Assembly (NCBI GenBank): GCA_036403235.1
Contig: DASWRI010000065.1
Span: forward strand, 79,687-143,686
DNA: 64,000 nucleotides
Direction: 5' to 3'
DNA from: JBGTFE01 sp036403235
GTDB taxonomy: Bacteria; Acidobacteriota; Blastocatellia; Pyrinomonadales; Pyrinomonadaceae
The position numbers were made by a program, and so were the translations under genes. This document shows, in pieces, positions 8,340 to 16,369 of the stretch (positions are counted from its first letter, which is position 1; every line of letters begins with the position of its first letter). The notes under the pieces were generated by a model, which had not been told where the DNA came from, made no database searches, and saw only the letters and a list, made by a program, of their open reading frames with translations.

Positions 8340-8545
8340 CGATTCTTTTCCTTTTCGGTCGCTGCCTGCTCAAGCTGCTGCAGGTCTTCTTCGGTTAAGG
8401 GCGTGTTTTCCGCCGGCAGAGCAAATTCTTCGTTGGCCCACGCGCCGAAGTCAAGTAGTTTACATCTTTCCGAGCAAAAAGGGCGAAATTCGTTGCCGCT
8501 ATACTCGGTCTGTTTTCCGCAGGTTGGACATTTTATCTGAGGCAT
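8336..8545 (-). CDS. yacG: YacG-family zinc-binding protein (DNA gyrase inhibitor family)
   Basis: 69 residues from the ATG at 8545; an upstream in-frame start at 8608 would add 21 residues unlike the family. Two Cys pairs, IKCPTCGKQTEYSGN and FRPFCSERCKLLDFGAWANE, form the treble-clef zinc site, and LLDFGAWANEEFALP is the YacG signature. In E. coli the protein binds GyrB and inhibits gyrase. The C-terminal acidic/Gln-rich tail is longer than average. First gene of a minus-strand operon. Confidence 0.85.
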   Translation of the reverse strand: MPQIKCPTCGKQTEYSGNEFRPFCSERCKLLDFGAWANEEFALPAENTPLTEEDLQQLEQAATEKEKNR

Positions 8546-8690
8546 ATTCAAAATCAAAAGATTAGCACAAAATTGGAAAAAAGTTGAATGTTTTTCGCTT
8601 TGGTGCAATCATACAAATTTAAGATGCTCTTTTGCATCAAAGCGAACAAAATATTTGCGCCAAGCGTATTTTACGACAGAGGATAAAACA

Positions 8691-9722
8691 ATGGCCGATT
8701 ATAAAGAAAAATTTGAAAAATGGCAGCGCGAAGCAAAAAATAGGTTTGACGATTTCGACAAACAGCTCGGGCTCAAGGACAAAATCGAAAAGAGCGCGGA
8801 AGCCTTAAAGGAAACGGCGCAGAAAGGCGCGGAAACTTTGAAGGAAGGCGCGCAGAAAATCAAAACCGAAGCCGAAAAATCGGAAGTCGGCAAACAAGCC
8901 GTCAAGGTCGCCGAGGGAACTTATAAAACCGCGGAAGAAACCGCGAAAAAAGCCTGGGACGCGAGCGCGCCGGTGCGCGGCGCCGCCGGAGACGCGGGCG
9001 AAAAAGCGGGCGAAGCCGTCAAGGAAGCGGGCAAAAAAGCCGGAGAAGTTTTCGGCGTCGCGGGCGAAAAAGCGAGCGAGATTTTTGAAGACGCGCGCGA
9101 TTCGGTCAATAAAACCGCCCGGCGCGCTTCAAAGGCTTTTAATCTCGGCGCAAACTGGACGCGAACGATTGATTCGGCCATCAAAACCGTACGGAAAACG
9201 ACCGGCTGGGTCGCCGAAAATCCTTTGCAGGCCGCGACGACGGGCGTTTCGATGGCGGTCGGCGCCGGACTCGGAGTCGTTTTTACCGGAATCAGCTCGC
9301 ACTGGCTTTTCAACTCCGCTCTGCCGGCGTGGTCGGTCAAAAAACTAAGCGAGCAGTTTAACGAATATCTCAAAAATCAGGAAGATTTAATCAAAAAAGG
9401 CGAGCTGACGCAGGCCGAAGCCGAAAAAATCGAGTTCGAGCGCGACATCGCAAAACGCATCGGAGCGCCGCTTCTCGGTGCATTCAGTTTTGCTTCGGGC
9501 GCGGTCATGATGACCAATATTTTCAACCCGAAAACCATCACCGGCGCGCCGCTCGAATGGCTCATCGGCGGCAATCCGCTGCTCGAAGGCGTTTGGTTTT
9601 TCGGCAACGGAATGGTCTGCTTCAAGACGAGCTACGACTTTTTTATGATTGCGCTCGAAGACCAGGAAGAAGTTCAGCGAATGGTCAGGGAAATAAAAGG
9701 CCTTCTGCCACAGGCGAGCTAA
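8691..9722 (+). CDS. LEA-like amphipathic-repeat protein with hydrophobic C-terminal domain
   Basis: 343 residues from the ATG at 8691 (AGAGGATA just upstream). Residues ~25-150 are rich in Ala, Lys, Glu and Gly and carry 11-residue-like repeats (KETAQKGAETLKEGAQKIK, GEKAGEAVKEAGKKAGEVF), as in group 3 late-embryogenesis-abundant or apolipoprotein-like proteins. The C-terminal half has hydrophobic segments (TTGVSMAVGAGLGVVFTGI; APLLGAFSFASGAVMMTNIF; a late GVWFFGNGMVCF) and may sit in or on a membrane. The function is unknown; desiccation or membrane protection is only a possibility. Strong composition bias makes distant homology unreliable. Confidence 0.65.
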   Translation: MADYKEKFEKWQREAKNRFDDFDKQLGLKDKIEKSAEALKETAQKGAETLKEGAQKIKTEAEKSEVGKQAVKVAEGTYKTAEETAKKAWDASAPVRGAAGDAGEKAGEAVKEAGKKAGEVFGVAGEKASEIFEDARDSVNKTARRASKAFNLGANWTRTIDSAIKTVRKTTGWVAENPLQAATTGVSMAVGAGLGVVFTGISSHWLFNSALPAWSVKKLSEQFNEYLKNQEDLIKKGELTQAEAEKIEFERDIAKRIGAPLLGAFSFASGAVMMTNIFNPKTITGAPLEWLIGGNPLLEGVWFFGNGMVCFKTSYDFFMIALEDQEEVQRMVREIKGLLPQAS

Positions 9723-9728
9723 GAAAAT

Positions 9729-9855
9729 TTAGCCGCGAACAAACACAAAAAGAAAATTTACCACAGAGCCACAGAGGCACAGAGATTTTTTAATAATTTT
9801 CTCTGTGCCTCTGTGGTGAAAACTTTCGTGAAATTTCGTGTTTGTTCGCGGCTAA
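9729..9855. repeat. Nested palindromic element, AGCCGCGAACAAACAC outside and CCACAGAG inside
   Basis: The outer arms TTAGCCGCGAACAAACAC (9729-9746) and GTGTTTGTTCGCGGCTAA (9838-9855) match perfectly. Nested inside, CCACAGAGCCACAGAGGCACAGAG pairs with its complement around 9801-9816. The two repeat families are thus combined in one mosaic hairpin that fills the convergent gap between the LEA-like gene and the M50 gene. Probably also works as a bidirectional terminator. Confidence 0.9.
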
Positions 9856-9859
9856 TTTC

Positions 9860-10894
9860 TTATTTTATCTGAATCGGGAAAGGCGTCACGCTCAAAATAA
9901 AAATCAAAAGCGTGAGCGCGGCAATCAGCTTTCTTTTCAAATCGAGCGGCGTGTCGTCGAGCGGTTCGGGATGCCGGACACGCATCATCACGCCGAGCAG
10001 TACGGCGAACAGAAATCCGCTCGGGCTGCTGTAAAGAAACCAGCCGGAAATCGCCGTCGCCGCGACGACGACAAAAGCGATTCTGCCCGCCCAGCGATGA
10101 AATTTTTTGTTTGTGATGGCGTAAATCGCGTGCCCGCCGTCGAGCTGCCCCGAAGGAATCAGATTCAGCGCCGTAACTAAAAGTCCAATCCACGCGGCGA
10201 AATAAAACGGGTTCGGCAGCCTCGTTGCTTGCAAGTTGACACCGAAAATCGGCGCCAGCAATTTAAAAAGCAAAGGATTTGAGAAAATCAAAGTTCCCGG
10301 CGGAATTTCCGTCAGAGGCTCGGGCGAAGTCTGCGTGTATGTCAAAAATGCGAGGAGCGCGATTGGAATTATCGCACAGAATCCGGCAATCGGGCCGGCG
10401 ACGCCGATGTCAAACGTCGCGCGTCGCGAAGGCATCGGCGAAACGATTTTGATAAACGCGCCGAAAGTCCCGGCCGGGCCAATCATCGGCGGCGTCGGGA
10501 TAAAATACGGCAAAGTCGCGTCGACGCCGTAAATCCGGCAGGCGATGTAATGCCCGAATTCGTGGCAGGTTAAAATAAAAAGCAGCGAGCAGGAAAATTT
10601 TAAGCCGTACTGTAAAGTACCGAAATCGGTGTAAAGACGATAAATCGTCTCGGAAATAAGTCCGACATAACGGGCGGGCAGCGAAAGAAAAAATTGATAA
10701 ATCTCGTTCCAGCTTTGCGGGTCGACGTCGGGAAAAATCTCAAGAATCCCGAACGGTTGAAGAACGCCGGCAATTGTTACGGTTGCAAAAGTTATGAGAA
10801 AAAAAAGAGCGTGTTTGGCCCACGTGCGCGGCGACGGGCGCATCGCTTCGCGGCGGTCAAATATTTGGTTTGTAATTTGATTTAAATCCGACAT
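9860..10894 (-). CDS. Site-2 protease family (M50) membrane metalloprotease
   Basis: 344 residues. The catalytic zinc motif HEFGHYIACR is near residue 112 inside a hydrophobic segment, and the second motif NLIPSGQLDGGHAIY near residue 243 supplies the Asp ligand. At least six membrane segments are visible. Family members cut membrane-spanning substrates such as anti-sigma factors. The N-terminal 30 residues are polar and cytoplasmic in appearance. The stop is 4 bases from the palindromic element. No obvious partner gene lies next to it; HU is upstream on the same strand. Confidence 0.88.
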   Translation of the reverse strand: MSDLNQITNQIFDRREAMRPSPRTWAKHALFFLITFATVTIAGVLQPFGILEIFPDVDPQSWNEIYQFFLSLPARYVGLISETIYRLYTDFGTLQYGLKFSCSLLFILTCHEFGHYIACRIYGVDATLPYFIPTPPMIGPAGTFGAFIKIVSPMPSRRATFDIGVAGPIAGFCAIIPIALLAFLTYTQTSPEPLTEIPPGTLIFSNPLLFKLLAPIFGVNLQATRLPNPFYFAAWIGLLVTALNLIPSGQLDGGHAIYAITNKKFHRWAGRIAFVVVAATAISGWFLYSSPSGFLFAVLLGVMMRVRHPEPLDDTPLDLKRKLIAALTLLIFILSVTPFPIQIK

Positions 10895-10912
10895 CTGCGA
10901 GGTAAAAACGCA

Positions 10913-10961
10913 AATCGTAAATCGCGGAAGATACAGCTTTATTATCCTGCGATTTACGATT
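10913..10961. repeat. Hairpin, AATCGTAAATCGCGG arms
   Basis: Arms AATCGTAAATCGCGGAAGATA (from 10913) and TATCCTGCGATTTACGATT (to 10961) with about a 10 base loop. It lies between HU and the M50 gene and may reduce read-through from HU. Confidence 0.7.
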
Positions 10962-10998
10962 CACAATTTGTAAAAAATTCAGTTTTGCTAACTCCAAG

Positions 10999-11274
10999 CT
11001 ATTTAACTGCTTTGGCTTGCAAGTCTTTTCCCGGCTTAAAACGAATCGTTTTGCCGGCCGGAATCGGAACTTCCTTGCCCGTGCGCGGATTGCGCCCGAT
11101 GCCGCGTTTTCTTGGTTTGACGACAAAAACGCCGAAACCGCGAAGTTCGATGCGTTTTCCCTTTGCCAGAGCGTCCTTCATCGCGTTAAAAAGCGCATCG
11201 ACGACCTGCTCGGCTTTTTGTTTCGGAACGCCCGTTTTGTCTGCTACCTGATTGACAATATCAAGTTTAATCAT
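10999..11274 (-). CDS. hup: HU-family DNA-binding protein
   Basis: 91 residues, the family length. HU forms dimers that bend DNA. The N-terminus IKLDIVNQVADKTGVPKQKAEQVVDALF is the helical dimerisation half, and RGFGVFVVKPRKRGIGRNPRTGKEVPIPAG is the beta-arm with the GRNPRTG signature near residues 58-64. A GAGGG RBS lies about 10 bases upstream and a near-consensus sigma-70 promoter is at 11330-11358, fitting high expression. It is followed by a hairpin and the M50 gene. Confidence 0.93.
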   Translation of the reverse strand: MIKLDIVNQVADKTGVPKQKAEQVVDALFNAMKDALAKGKRIELRGFGVFVVKPRKRGIGRNPRTGKEVPIPAGKTIRFKPGKDLQAKAVK

Positions 11275-11329
11275 CTCGACTTACCCTCTTTCGAAAACGT
11301 TGGAAAAGAAAACTTTAAGGCTTCTTTCA

Positions 11330-11358
11330 ATGATAAAATCTTGCGCGGCAAGTGTCAA
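11330..11358 (-). promoter_or_regulatory. Sigma-70-type promoter of the HU gene
   Basis: On the minus strand, TTGACA (11353-11358) is separated by 17 bases from TATCAT (11330-11335), an almost ideal housekeeping promoter about 55 bases upstream of the HU start codon. Confidence 0.75.
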
Positions 11359-11424
11359 GATTTTTCGTACTAAATTAATCGGCTAAAATCAATAATTTGT
11401 GCATTTACGCCGGAAAACAAAGCA

Positions 11425-12291
11425 TTATGGTTTTCGGTGAAACGCAAAAAACTTTTCCATCACGACTTCCGGCGCTTCAAAATGCGGGAAATGCCCGATT
11501 TCTTCGAGTTCGATAATGTCCGTTTGATGCGGCACGAGCTGGCGAAACCTTTCGACCAGATGACGGCCCGAGACTTTGTCGGCCAGACCGTCGATAAACC
11601 GAAACGGCTGATTCATTCTTTGCAAAGCTCCGACCCAGCGCTCGCGGTGCGTCCGGCGTTCCGACATGTAGCGAATAAGTTTATGAGCGATGCGCCGCCC
11701 GTCGTTATATTTGAAAATTTGCAGAAATTCGTTTAATTCCCCATCGGTCGGCTGCGTGTTTCGACCAAAAATCGAAGCTAAGCTTTTTTTGAATTTCGCG
11801 TCCGAAATCAATCTGCCGAACAAAAAACCGACCGGGCTTATCAAAATCTTCTGCGCCAGAATCGGCCGGTGAGTTTCGGGGAAAAGCGCGCCGTTTAGGA
11901 AACAGATGCTTTTTATTTCAAAGTTCAGACGATTTTCTTCCGCTCGCGCGAGCAATTCCTGCGTGATTGTATTGCCGTAGTCGTGCGCCAGAATATGAAG
12001 CTTTTCGATGCGCAGATGCTTGATTAAAGTTTGCAGCAAGTCAACCTGATTAAAAGTCGTATAATCGAAATCTAAAGGCTTAGCGGAAAAGCCGTAGCCG
12101 AGCATATCAAAAGAGAGAACGGAAAATTTTTCGGCCAGCTTGTCCCAGATTTTGTGATAATCGTGCGACGAAGTCGGAAAGCCGTGAAGCGCGAGCAGCG
12201 TTTCCTTTGCGTTTTCGCTTGTTCGATAAAAAATCGGCAAATTTTTATAATCGAAATAATTTCCGCTCGCCTGCCAATCGTTTAGATTCAT
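11425..12291 (-). CDS. Alpha/beta hydrolase (haloalkane-dehalogenase/epoxide-hydrolase-like)
   Basis: 288 residues. The HGFPTSSHDYHKIWD oxyanion-hole segment is near residue 36. The nucleophile-elbow region reads LHILAHDYGNTITQELL near residue 98, where the nucleophile position is Asp (HDYG), as in dehalogenases and epoxide hydrolases rather than serine esterases. The catalytic His is likely in EEIGHFPHFEAPEVV near the end. The cap domain lies around residues 130-220. Cytoplasmic. The substrate is not predictable. It is transcribed alone and diverges from a zinc metallopeptidase gene. Confidence 0.82.
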   Translation of the reverse strand: MNLNDWQASGNYFDYKNLPIFYRTSENAKETLLALHGFPTSSHDYHKIWDKLAEKFSVLSFDMLGYGFSAKPLDFDYTTFNQVDLLQTLIKHLRIEKLHILAHDYGNTITQELLARAEENRLNFEIKSICFLNGALFPETHRPILAQKILISPVGFLFGRLISDAKFKKSLASIFGRNTQPTDGELNEFLQIFKYNDGRRIAHKLIRYMSERRTHRERWVGALQRMNQPFRFIDGLADKVSGRHLVERFRQLVPHQTDIIELEEIGHFPHFEAPEVVMEKFFAFHRKP

Positions 12292-12369
12292 TCTTTTAAA
12301 ATAAAAGTTTTCGCGCCGCCTGGCAAAATGATAAAATCTATAAAATTGAACGGATAAGGGGAATTGAAA

Positions 12370-13197
12370 ATGTTAAGAGGACGTGAAAGCACAAATATCG
12401 AAGACCGGCGCGGAATGGGCGGACTGGCCGCGGGCGGCGGCGGAATCGGCGTTTTGATTTTAGCGCTCGTCATTTATCTATGCGGCGGCGACCCGAGCAC
12501 TTTGCTCAATCAAATCGGCGGCGGTGGAGATACGACGCAAGTCCAACAGCAACAGCCGCAGACGAACCCGCAAAACACGAACGACGACCAGAAACGCTTT
12601 GTCGCGTCGGTTTTGGGAAGCACCGAGGACGTCTGGAACAAGATTCTGCCGCAGCAGTCGCGGGCGCGTTATCGCAACCCGACGCTCGTTCTTTTTACCG
12701 ACCAGGTGCAGTCGGCGTGCGGCGTCGCCGGTTCTTCGACCGGGCCTTTTTACTGTGGCGGCGACGAAAAGCTTTATCTCGATTTCGCGTTTTTCCGCGA
12801 GCTGAAAACAGAATTTAAGGCCGACGGAGATTTTGCGCAGGCCTACGTCATCGCGCACGAAGTCGGGCATCACGTCCAGAAAATCCTCGGCACGATGCAG
12901 AAGGTAAACAGCGCCGGAAACTCGAATCAGCTTTCCGTACGGCTCGAGCTGCAAGCCGATTGCTACGCCGGAGTCTGGGCTTATTACGCCAATAAACAGG
13001 GATTGGTCGAAGCGGGCGACGCCGAAGAAGCGATTCGGGCGGCGCAGGCGGTCGGCGACGATACGATTCAAAAACGCGCGCAGGGCTATGTCGTTCCGGA
13101 TTCGTTCACGCACGGCTCTTCGCGCGACCGAATGAGCTGGTTTACGCGCGGCTTCCAGGGCGGCGACATTCGCCAATGCGATACCTTCAGCAAATAG
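12370..13197 (+). CDS. Neutral zinc metallopeptidase (YpfJ family)
   Basis: 275 residues from the ATG at 12370, chosen over an in-frame TTG at 12364 because AAGGGG lies 8-9 bases upstream. The order is a short cytoplasmic N-terminus with RRGMGG, a membrane segment GVLILALVIYLCGG near residues 25-40, a Gln/Asn-rich linker, then the peptidase domain. The zinc motif AYVIAHEVGHHVQKILG is near residue 160, and ELQADCYAGVWA gives the third ligand. The family is a membrane-anchored putative protease of unknown substrate. A 253 bp inverted repeat begins 15 bases after the stop. Confidence 0.87.
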   Translation: MLRGRESTNIEDRRGMGGLAAGGGGIGVLILALVIYLCGGDPSTLLNQIGGGGDTTQVQQQQPQTNPQNTNDDQKRFVASVLGSTEDVWNKILPQQSRARYRNPTLVLFTDQVQSACGVAGSSTGPFYCGGDEKLYLDFAFFRELKTEFKADGDFAQAYVIAHEVGHHVQKILGTMQKVNSAGNSNQLSVRLELQADCYAGVWAYYANKQGLVEAGDAEEAIRAAQAVGDDTIQKRAQGYVVPDSFTHGSSRDRMSWFTRGFQGGDIRQCDTFSK

Positions 13198-13211
13198 TTT
13201 TGGGAAAATCA

Positions 13212-13464
13212 GCCGCGAATTGGGCTTTGCACAAAAACTATCAATCGACGCCAAAGTCGATTTGAGCCGCGCAAGCGGCATTTGAAATTAGCCGTGTTTA
13301 AGCACGGTCTATTCGTAACGAAACGCGCACGCGTCGCTCGCGCGACGAATCAAACCACAATCCGTGCGTTTCAACGCACGGTTAATTTCAATGTGCTGCT
13401 CGCGCGGCTCAAATCGTCGCGGTTCTATTTTCATCGTTTTGATAGTTTTTGTGCAATTCGTGGC
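13212..13464. repeat. Multi-branched 253-bp inverted repeat element
   Basis: Outer arms: GCCGCGAATTG plus CACAAAAACTATCAA (13212-13244) pair with TTGATAGTTTTTGTG plus CAATTCGTGGC (13439-13464). Inner arms 13256-13289 and 13384-13418 share GATTTGAGCCGCGC...TTGAAATT. Terminal hairpins are CCGTGTTTAAGCACGG (13292-13307), a CGTCG/CGACG hairpin (13332-13347) and CCGTGCGTTTCAACGCACGG (13362-13381). The whole folds as a long stem with three tips. It fills the space between convergent genes. It could be a MITE/REP-like element or a structured RNA. Confidence 0.85.
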
Positions 13465-13473
13465 AAAAATGTC

Positions 13474-14004
13474 TTAGCCGACAGGCTGAAAAGTCTTTCC
13501 GTAAAGCTCCTGATAAACCCAGCCTAAAAATCTGACTTCCGCCGTATGGAGAGCTTCGTACCAGCTGCTCGTCAGATATAAGCGTCTTTCGACGTTGTTC
13601 GGAATCTTTTCGGCCTGCGCGACGTGCGATTCGGCGGAATCGAGTTTATAGCTCGCGGCGATGTCTTCGTTCGTTTGTTTCGATTCGCCGAGCGCCTGCA
13701 AAATTTCGGTTATCCAATTTTGCAATTTGTCTTCGGTATTGTTTTCGCCGAGCGCCCGAAACGCGCCGATGGCAAAACGAGCTTCGGCGTTTTCAAACGG
13801 GTAAATCTCGATGCCGTTGGCCGCGTCGTCCGCCTGTTTCCACTGGAACAATTCTTCGACGTGCGGGTGACGCACAATCGAAACTCTCCGGTCGAATTTC
13901 AAAAACCATTCGAGCAGATTAGCCAGAGAATTGATATCGATATCGCCCGCTGCCGTTTTTTGCAGCTTTGGCGGGTAATTTTCCTGTCCTGTCGCTTCGT
14001 TCAT
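13474..14004 (-). CDS. Hypothetical protein
   Basis: 176 residues, soluble and acidic, without signal peptide or membrane segment. No known family is recognised. Visible are an N-terminal Pro/Lys segment, a likely alpha-helical middle and a Trp-rich C-terminal stretch (SSWYEALHTAEVRFLGWVYQELYG). The stop is 10 bases from the 253 bp inverted repeat and the start lies beside the 21 bp repeat block. Confidence 0.55.
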   Translation of the reverse strand: MNEATGQENYPPKLQKTAAGDIDINSLANLLEWFLKFDRRVSIVRHPHVEELFQWKQADDAANGIEIYPFENAEARFAIGAFRALGENNTEDKLQNWITEILQALGESKQTNEDIAASYKLDSAESHVAQAEKIPNNVERRLYLTSSWYEALHTAEVRFLGWVYQELYGKTFQPVG

Positions 14005-14019
14005 AATAATTTTTTATTT

Positions 14020-14114
14020 TACACGTATCGGTAAACAGTCTGCACACGCCGGCAAATCATCTCAACAGCTCGGCAAACGAAATTCACGCGTCGGTAAAAG
14101 TCATCTACGCGCTC
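14020..14114. repeat. Degenerate 21-bp tandem repeats
   Basis: Four units of 21 bases plus a partial fifth, consensus roughly TNCACRCGTCGGCAAANNNTC. The last partial unit covers the stop codon of the asparaginase gene (14105-14107). The period is the same as that of the array at 6007-6237, but the unit sequence differs. Confidence 0.75.
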
Positions 14115-15130
14115 AATCTTAAATTAAAGCTCGCCTCGACTCTGCCGACCGCATCGCCGCGCCGGTTTTTTATCGGCAGAGGCGAATAATCCCGCAGAGT
14201 TTCCGTCTCGAAAACGCCGAGCTGCCGCAAAACTTCGATGACGACGGCGGGACGCGCGCGCCGGTCGTCGCCGTCTTCGATTTTTAAGGCGATGCCCAAA
14301 CCTTTTTTCCATCGCGGATTTGGCAAAACGCCGCACAGCCAGACGCCGTCAGCACCGATTTTCGAGACGAATCGCCCGCGCGCCGCCTGCATCAGAATCG
14401 TGTCGAGACGCTCCGTTCCGCCGACGAGCTCGGGATAACTCATCATCGCCGTGACGATGCGCCGGCATGCTTCGCGCAGCTCGGCCGAAAAGCTTACGGG
14501 CGGAAAAATCAATCTGGCAAAGCTTTTTGCCATCGCCGAAACGGACAGCGCAAAATTCGGCGCGGCGCAGCCGTCGATGCCGATTGGAATTTCCGTCTTC
14601 GGCGTTCCGGTAAACTCGGAAACGATTTCCAGAATACGCTGCTGAACCGGATGTTCGAGCAAATCGTAAGTTTTCGTGTCGGCGCCGATGTGTTTTGCAA
14701 AAGCGAGCATCGCCGAGTGTTTGCCCGAACAGTTATTGTGGAGCTGCGTCGGTTTTTCGCCCGAGCGCATCATTTCCGCGGCGCGCGCTTCGCTAAACGG
14801 CATGTGCGCGCCGCATCTTAAATCGCTCTCGGTCAAATCGATTTTTCGCAGCATCTTTTCGGCAATCGCGGTGTGAATCTTTTCGCCCGAATGCGAAGCG
14901 CAGGCGAGTGCAATCTCGTTTTCCAGAAAGCCGAATCTTTCGGCCGCGCCGCTCATAATAAACGGAATCGCCTGAAAAGGTTTGGCCGACGAGCGTATAA
15001 ACGCCAGCATTTCCGGGTTGCCGAGCCGCGCAATCTCGCGTTCTTCGCCGTCCAAAACAATCAAATGACCGCGATGAATCGATTCGACCGTTTCGCCGCG
15101 ATAAACTTTTGCCAGTATTTCAGCGTCCAT
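14105..15130 (-). CDS. L-asparaginase II family protein
   Basis: 341 residues. This family (thermolabile L-asparaginase, distinct from the AnsA/AnsB type) hydrolyses asparagine to aspartate and ammonia. Typical segments are visible: ESIHRGHLIVLDG near residue 17, FIRSSAKPFQAIPFI near 44, CASHSGEKIHT near 77 and LHNNCSGKHSAMLAFAKHIG near 133, which holds the conserved Asn-Cys-Ser-Gly-Lys-His motif, plus PIGIDGCAAPNFALS near 180. No signal peptide, so cytoplasmic. The stop codon is placed in the 21 bp repeat block. Confidence 0.88.
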   Translation of the reverse strand: MDAEILAKVYRGETVESIHRGHLIVLDGEEREIARLGNPEMLAFIRSSAKPFQAIPFIMSGAAERFGFLENEIALACASHSGEKIHTAIAEKMLRKIDLTESDLRCGAHMPFSEARAAEMMRSGEKPTQLHNNCSGKHSAMLAFAKHIGADTKTYDLLEHPVQQRILEIVSEFTGTPKTEIPIGIDGCAAPNFALSVSAMAKSFARLIFPPVSFSAELREACRRIVTAMMSYPELVGGTERLDTILMQAARGRFVSKIGADGVWLCGVLPNPRWKKGLGIALKIEDGDDRRARPAVVIEVLRQLGVFETETLRDYSPLPIKNRRGDAVGRVEASFNLRLSA

Positions 15131-15149
15131 AAAATTTAGTTGATAGTTG

Positions 15150-15208
15150 ATAACTGAGAGTGGAAAGTAAAAAAACTCTCCGCTCTCCGCTTTCAGTTTT
15201 CAGTTATT
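15150..15208. repeat. Imperfect palindrome, AACTGAGAGTGGAAAG / CTTTCAGTTTTCAGTT
   Basis: Arms of the CAGTTTT/CTGAAAA type around a CTCTCCG core. The stop of the following minus-strand hydrolase (15204-15206) falls inside the right arm. Confidence 0.6.
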
Positions 15209-16217
15209 TCAAATGCTTTCGCAAAAAAGAAACAATCTTGTAGCCGTCGATATAAACCCACGGCTTTTCGCCGAGCGTGTAATGACCGCACGGAATTGCG
15301 ACTTCGCTGTGTTTTATCCGATGCTCGCGCAGAGCTTTTATCGTGTTGCGCGAAAGGTCAAGCGGAAACGTCAAATCGTAAAGCGTGTAGATATATCGCT
15401 GCGGCCGCGCGGGCATCGCGGCGAGCTTTTTCATATATGCGAGCGGCGAAATCGGCAGCCAGTATTCGCGCAGCTCGTCCAAACTGACGTTATTTTTTAA
15501 GCCTTCCTTGACGTGATAAGTCGAAAGTCCCTGCCAGACGACGTCGGCCACATAGCCGGAAACGTGATTAAAAACGGCGGCGTCAATCGACGCGTCGTGC
15601 GCAAAGGCGAAAAATCCGACGCAAGAGCCGATGCTCGTTCCGACAATCCCGACTTTTTCAAAACCTTGCGCTTTAAGCCACCGGACGGCGGCGCGCGTAT
15701 CGACGACGGCCTGCCGTAAGGATTGCAAAGTCTGCCCGACGTTCGGCGCGACCATATAATCGGCTCTTTCAAGCTCGGGCGGCATCCGTTCCTCGTGATA
15801 CGGCAAAGTCAGGCGCAGCGCCGAAAGCCCGACGCGGTTGAACATTTTGCACAAATCGAAATAGCTTCCTTCTTTAGCGTTCCAGTGCGGGAGAACCAGA
15901 ACGGCCGATTTTTTGTTTTCCGCATGTGGAAAAAATTTGGCGTGAACCGTATTATTTTCGGCTGAAAAAGTTTCGATTCCGCTCGTCCACGTCAGATGGT
16001 CGCCGTCCAGTTCGTAGTCCGAAACAGCGGGCGGAAAGAAAAATTTATCGCTGTCGGCTAAAACTTCTTTTGAGTATTCCCGAAAAATCCGGCGCGGGTC
16101 ATCGCCGTTCGGTTTCGCGCCGACGAATTCCAGTCCCCAGCCGAATTCGCGCACGATGCGGTTATCGTTGAGCATCGCAAAATGGCGTTCGCGCTTGTGC
16201 ATATAACGCTTGAGCAT
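15204..16217 (-). CDS. Alpha/beta hydrolase family protein
   Basis: 337 residues from the ATG at 16217 (MLKRYMHKRERHFAML). A longer frame to 16304 would add 29 residues that read through repeat DNA, so I reject it. A serine nucleophile elbow, KVGIVGTSIGSCVGFFAFA, lies near residue 194. VLVLPHWNAKEG near 110 is the oxyanion region, and PCGHYTLGEKPW near 315 gives the catalytic His. RADYMVAPNVGQTLQSLRQAVVD precedes the elbow. The substrate is unknown; likely a cytoplasmic esterase/peptidase-like protein. Single gene flanked by repeat elements. Confidence 0.75.
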   Translation of the reverse strand: MLKRYMHKRERHFAMLNDNRIVREFGWGLEFVGAKPNGDDPRRIFREYSKEVLADSDKFFFPPAVSDYELDGDHLTWTSGIETFSAENNTVHAKFFPHAENKKSAVLVLPHWNAKEGSYFDLCKMFNRVGLSALRLTLPYHEERMPPELERADYMVAPNVGQTLQSLRQAVVDTRAAVRWLKAQGFEKVGIVGTSIGSCVGFFAFAHDASIDAAVFNHVSGYVADVVWQGLSTYHVKEGLKNNVSLDELREYWLPISPLAYMKKLAAMPARPQRYIYTLYDLTFPLDLSRNTIKALREHRIKHSEVAIPCGHYTLGEKPWVYIDGYKIVSFLRKHLK

Positions 16218-16221
16218 AAGT

Positions 16222-16260
16222 TTTAAAGTAAAAAGTAAAAAGTAAAAAGGCAAAAGGAGA
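16222..16260. repeat. One-armed AGTAAAA heptamer array
   Basis: Four consecutive AAAGTAAA-type heptamers plus a GGCAAAAGG end, without the complementary arm. Same word as the hairpins near 45615 and 54459. Confidence 0.6.
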
Positions 16261-16281
16261 AAGCGGAAATAAGACGCAAAA

Positions 16282-16350
16282 GAAGAATCAGTCGCGAATA
16301 ACACGAATTATAAATCAATTAATATTTGTGTACTTCGCGGCTGATTCTTC
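16282..16350. repeat. Palindromic element, GAATCAGYCGCGAATAACAC family
   Basis: Arms GAAGAATCAGTCGCGAATAA (from 16282) and its near complement ending in GCGGCTGATTCTTC at 16350, with mutations compensated in part. It sits between the PIG-L gene end and the hydrolase start, both minus. Confidence 0.8.
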
Positions 16351-16369
16351 TTTTAAACTTCTCTTTGCT

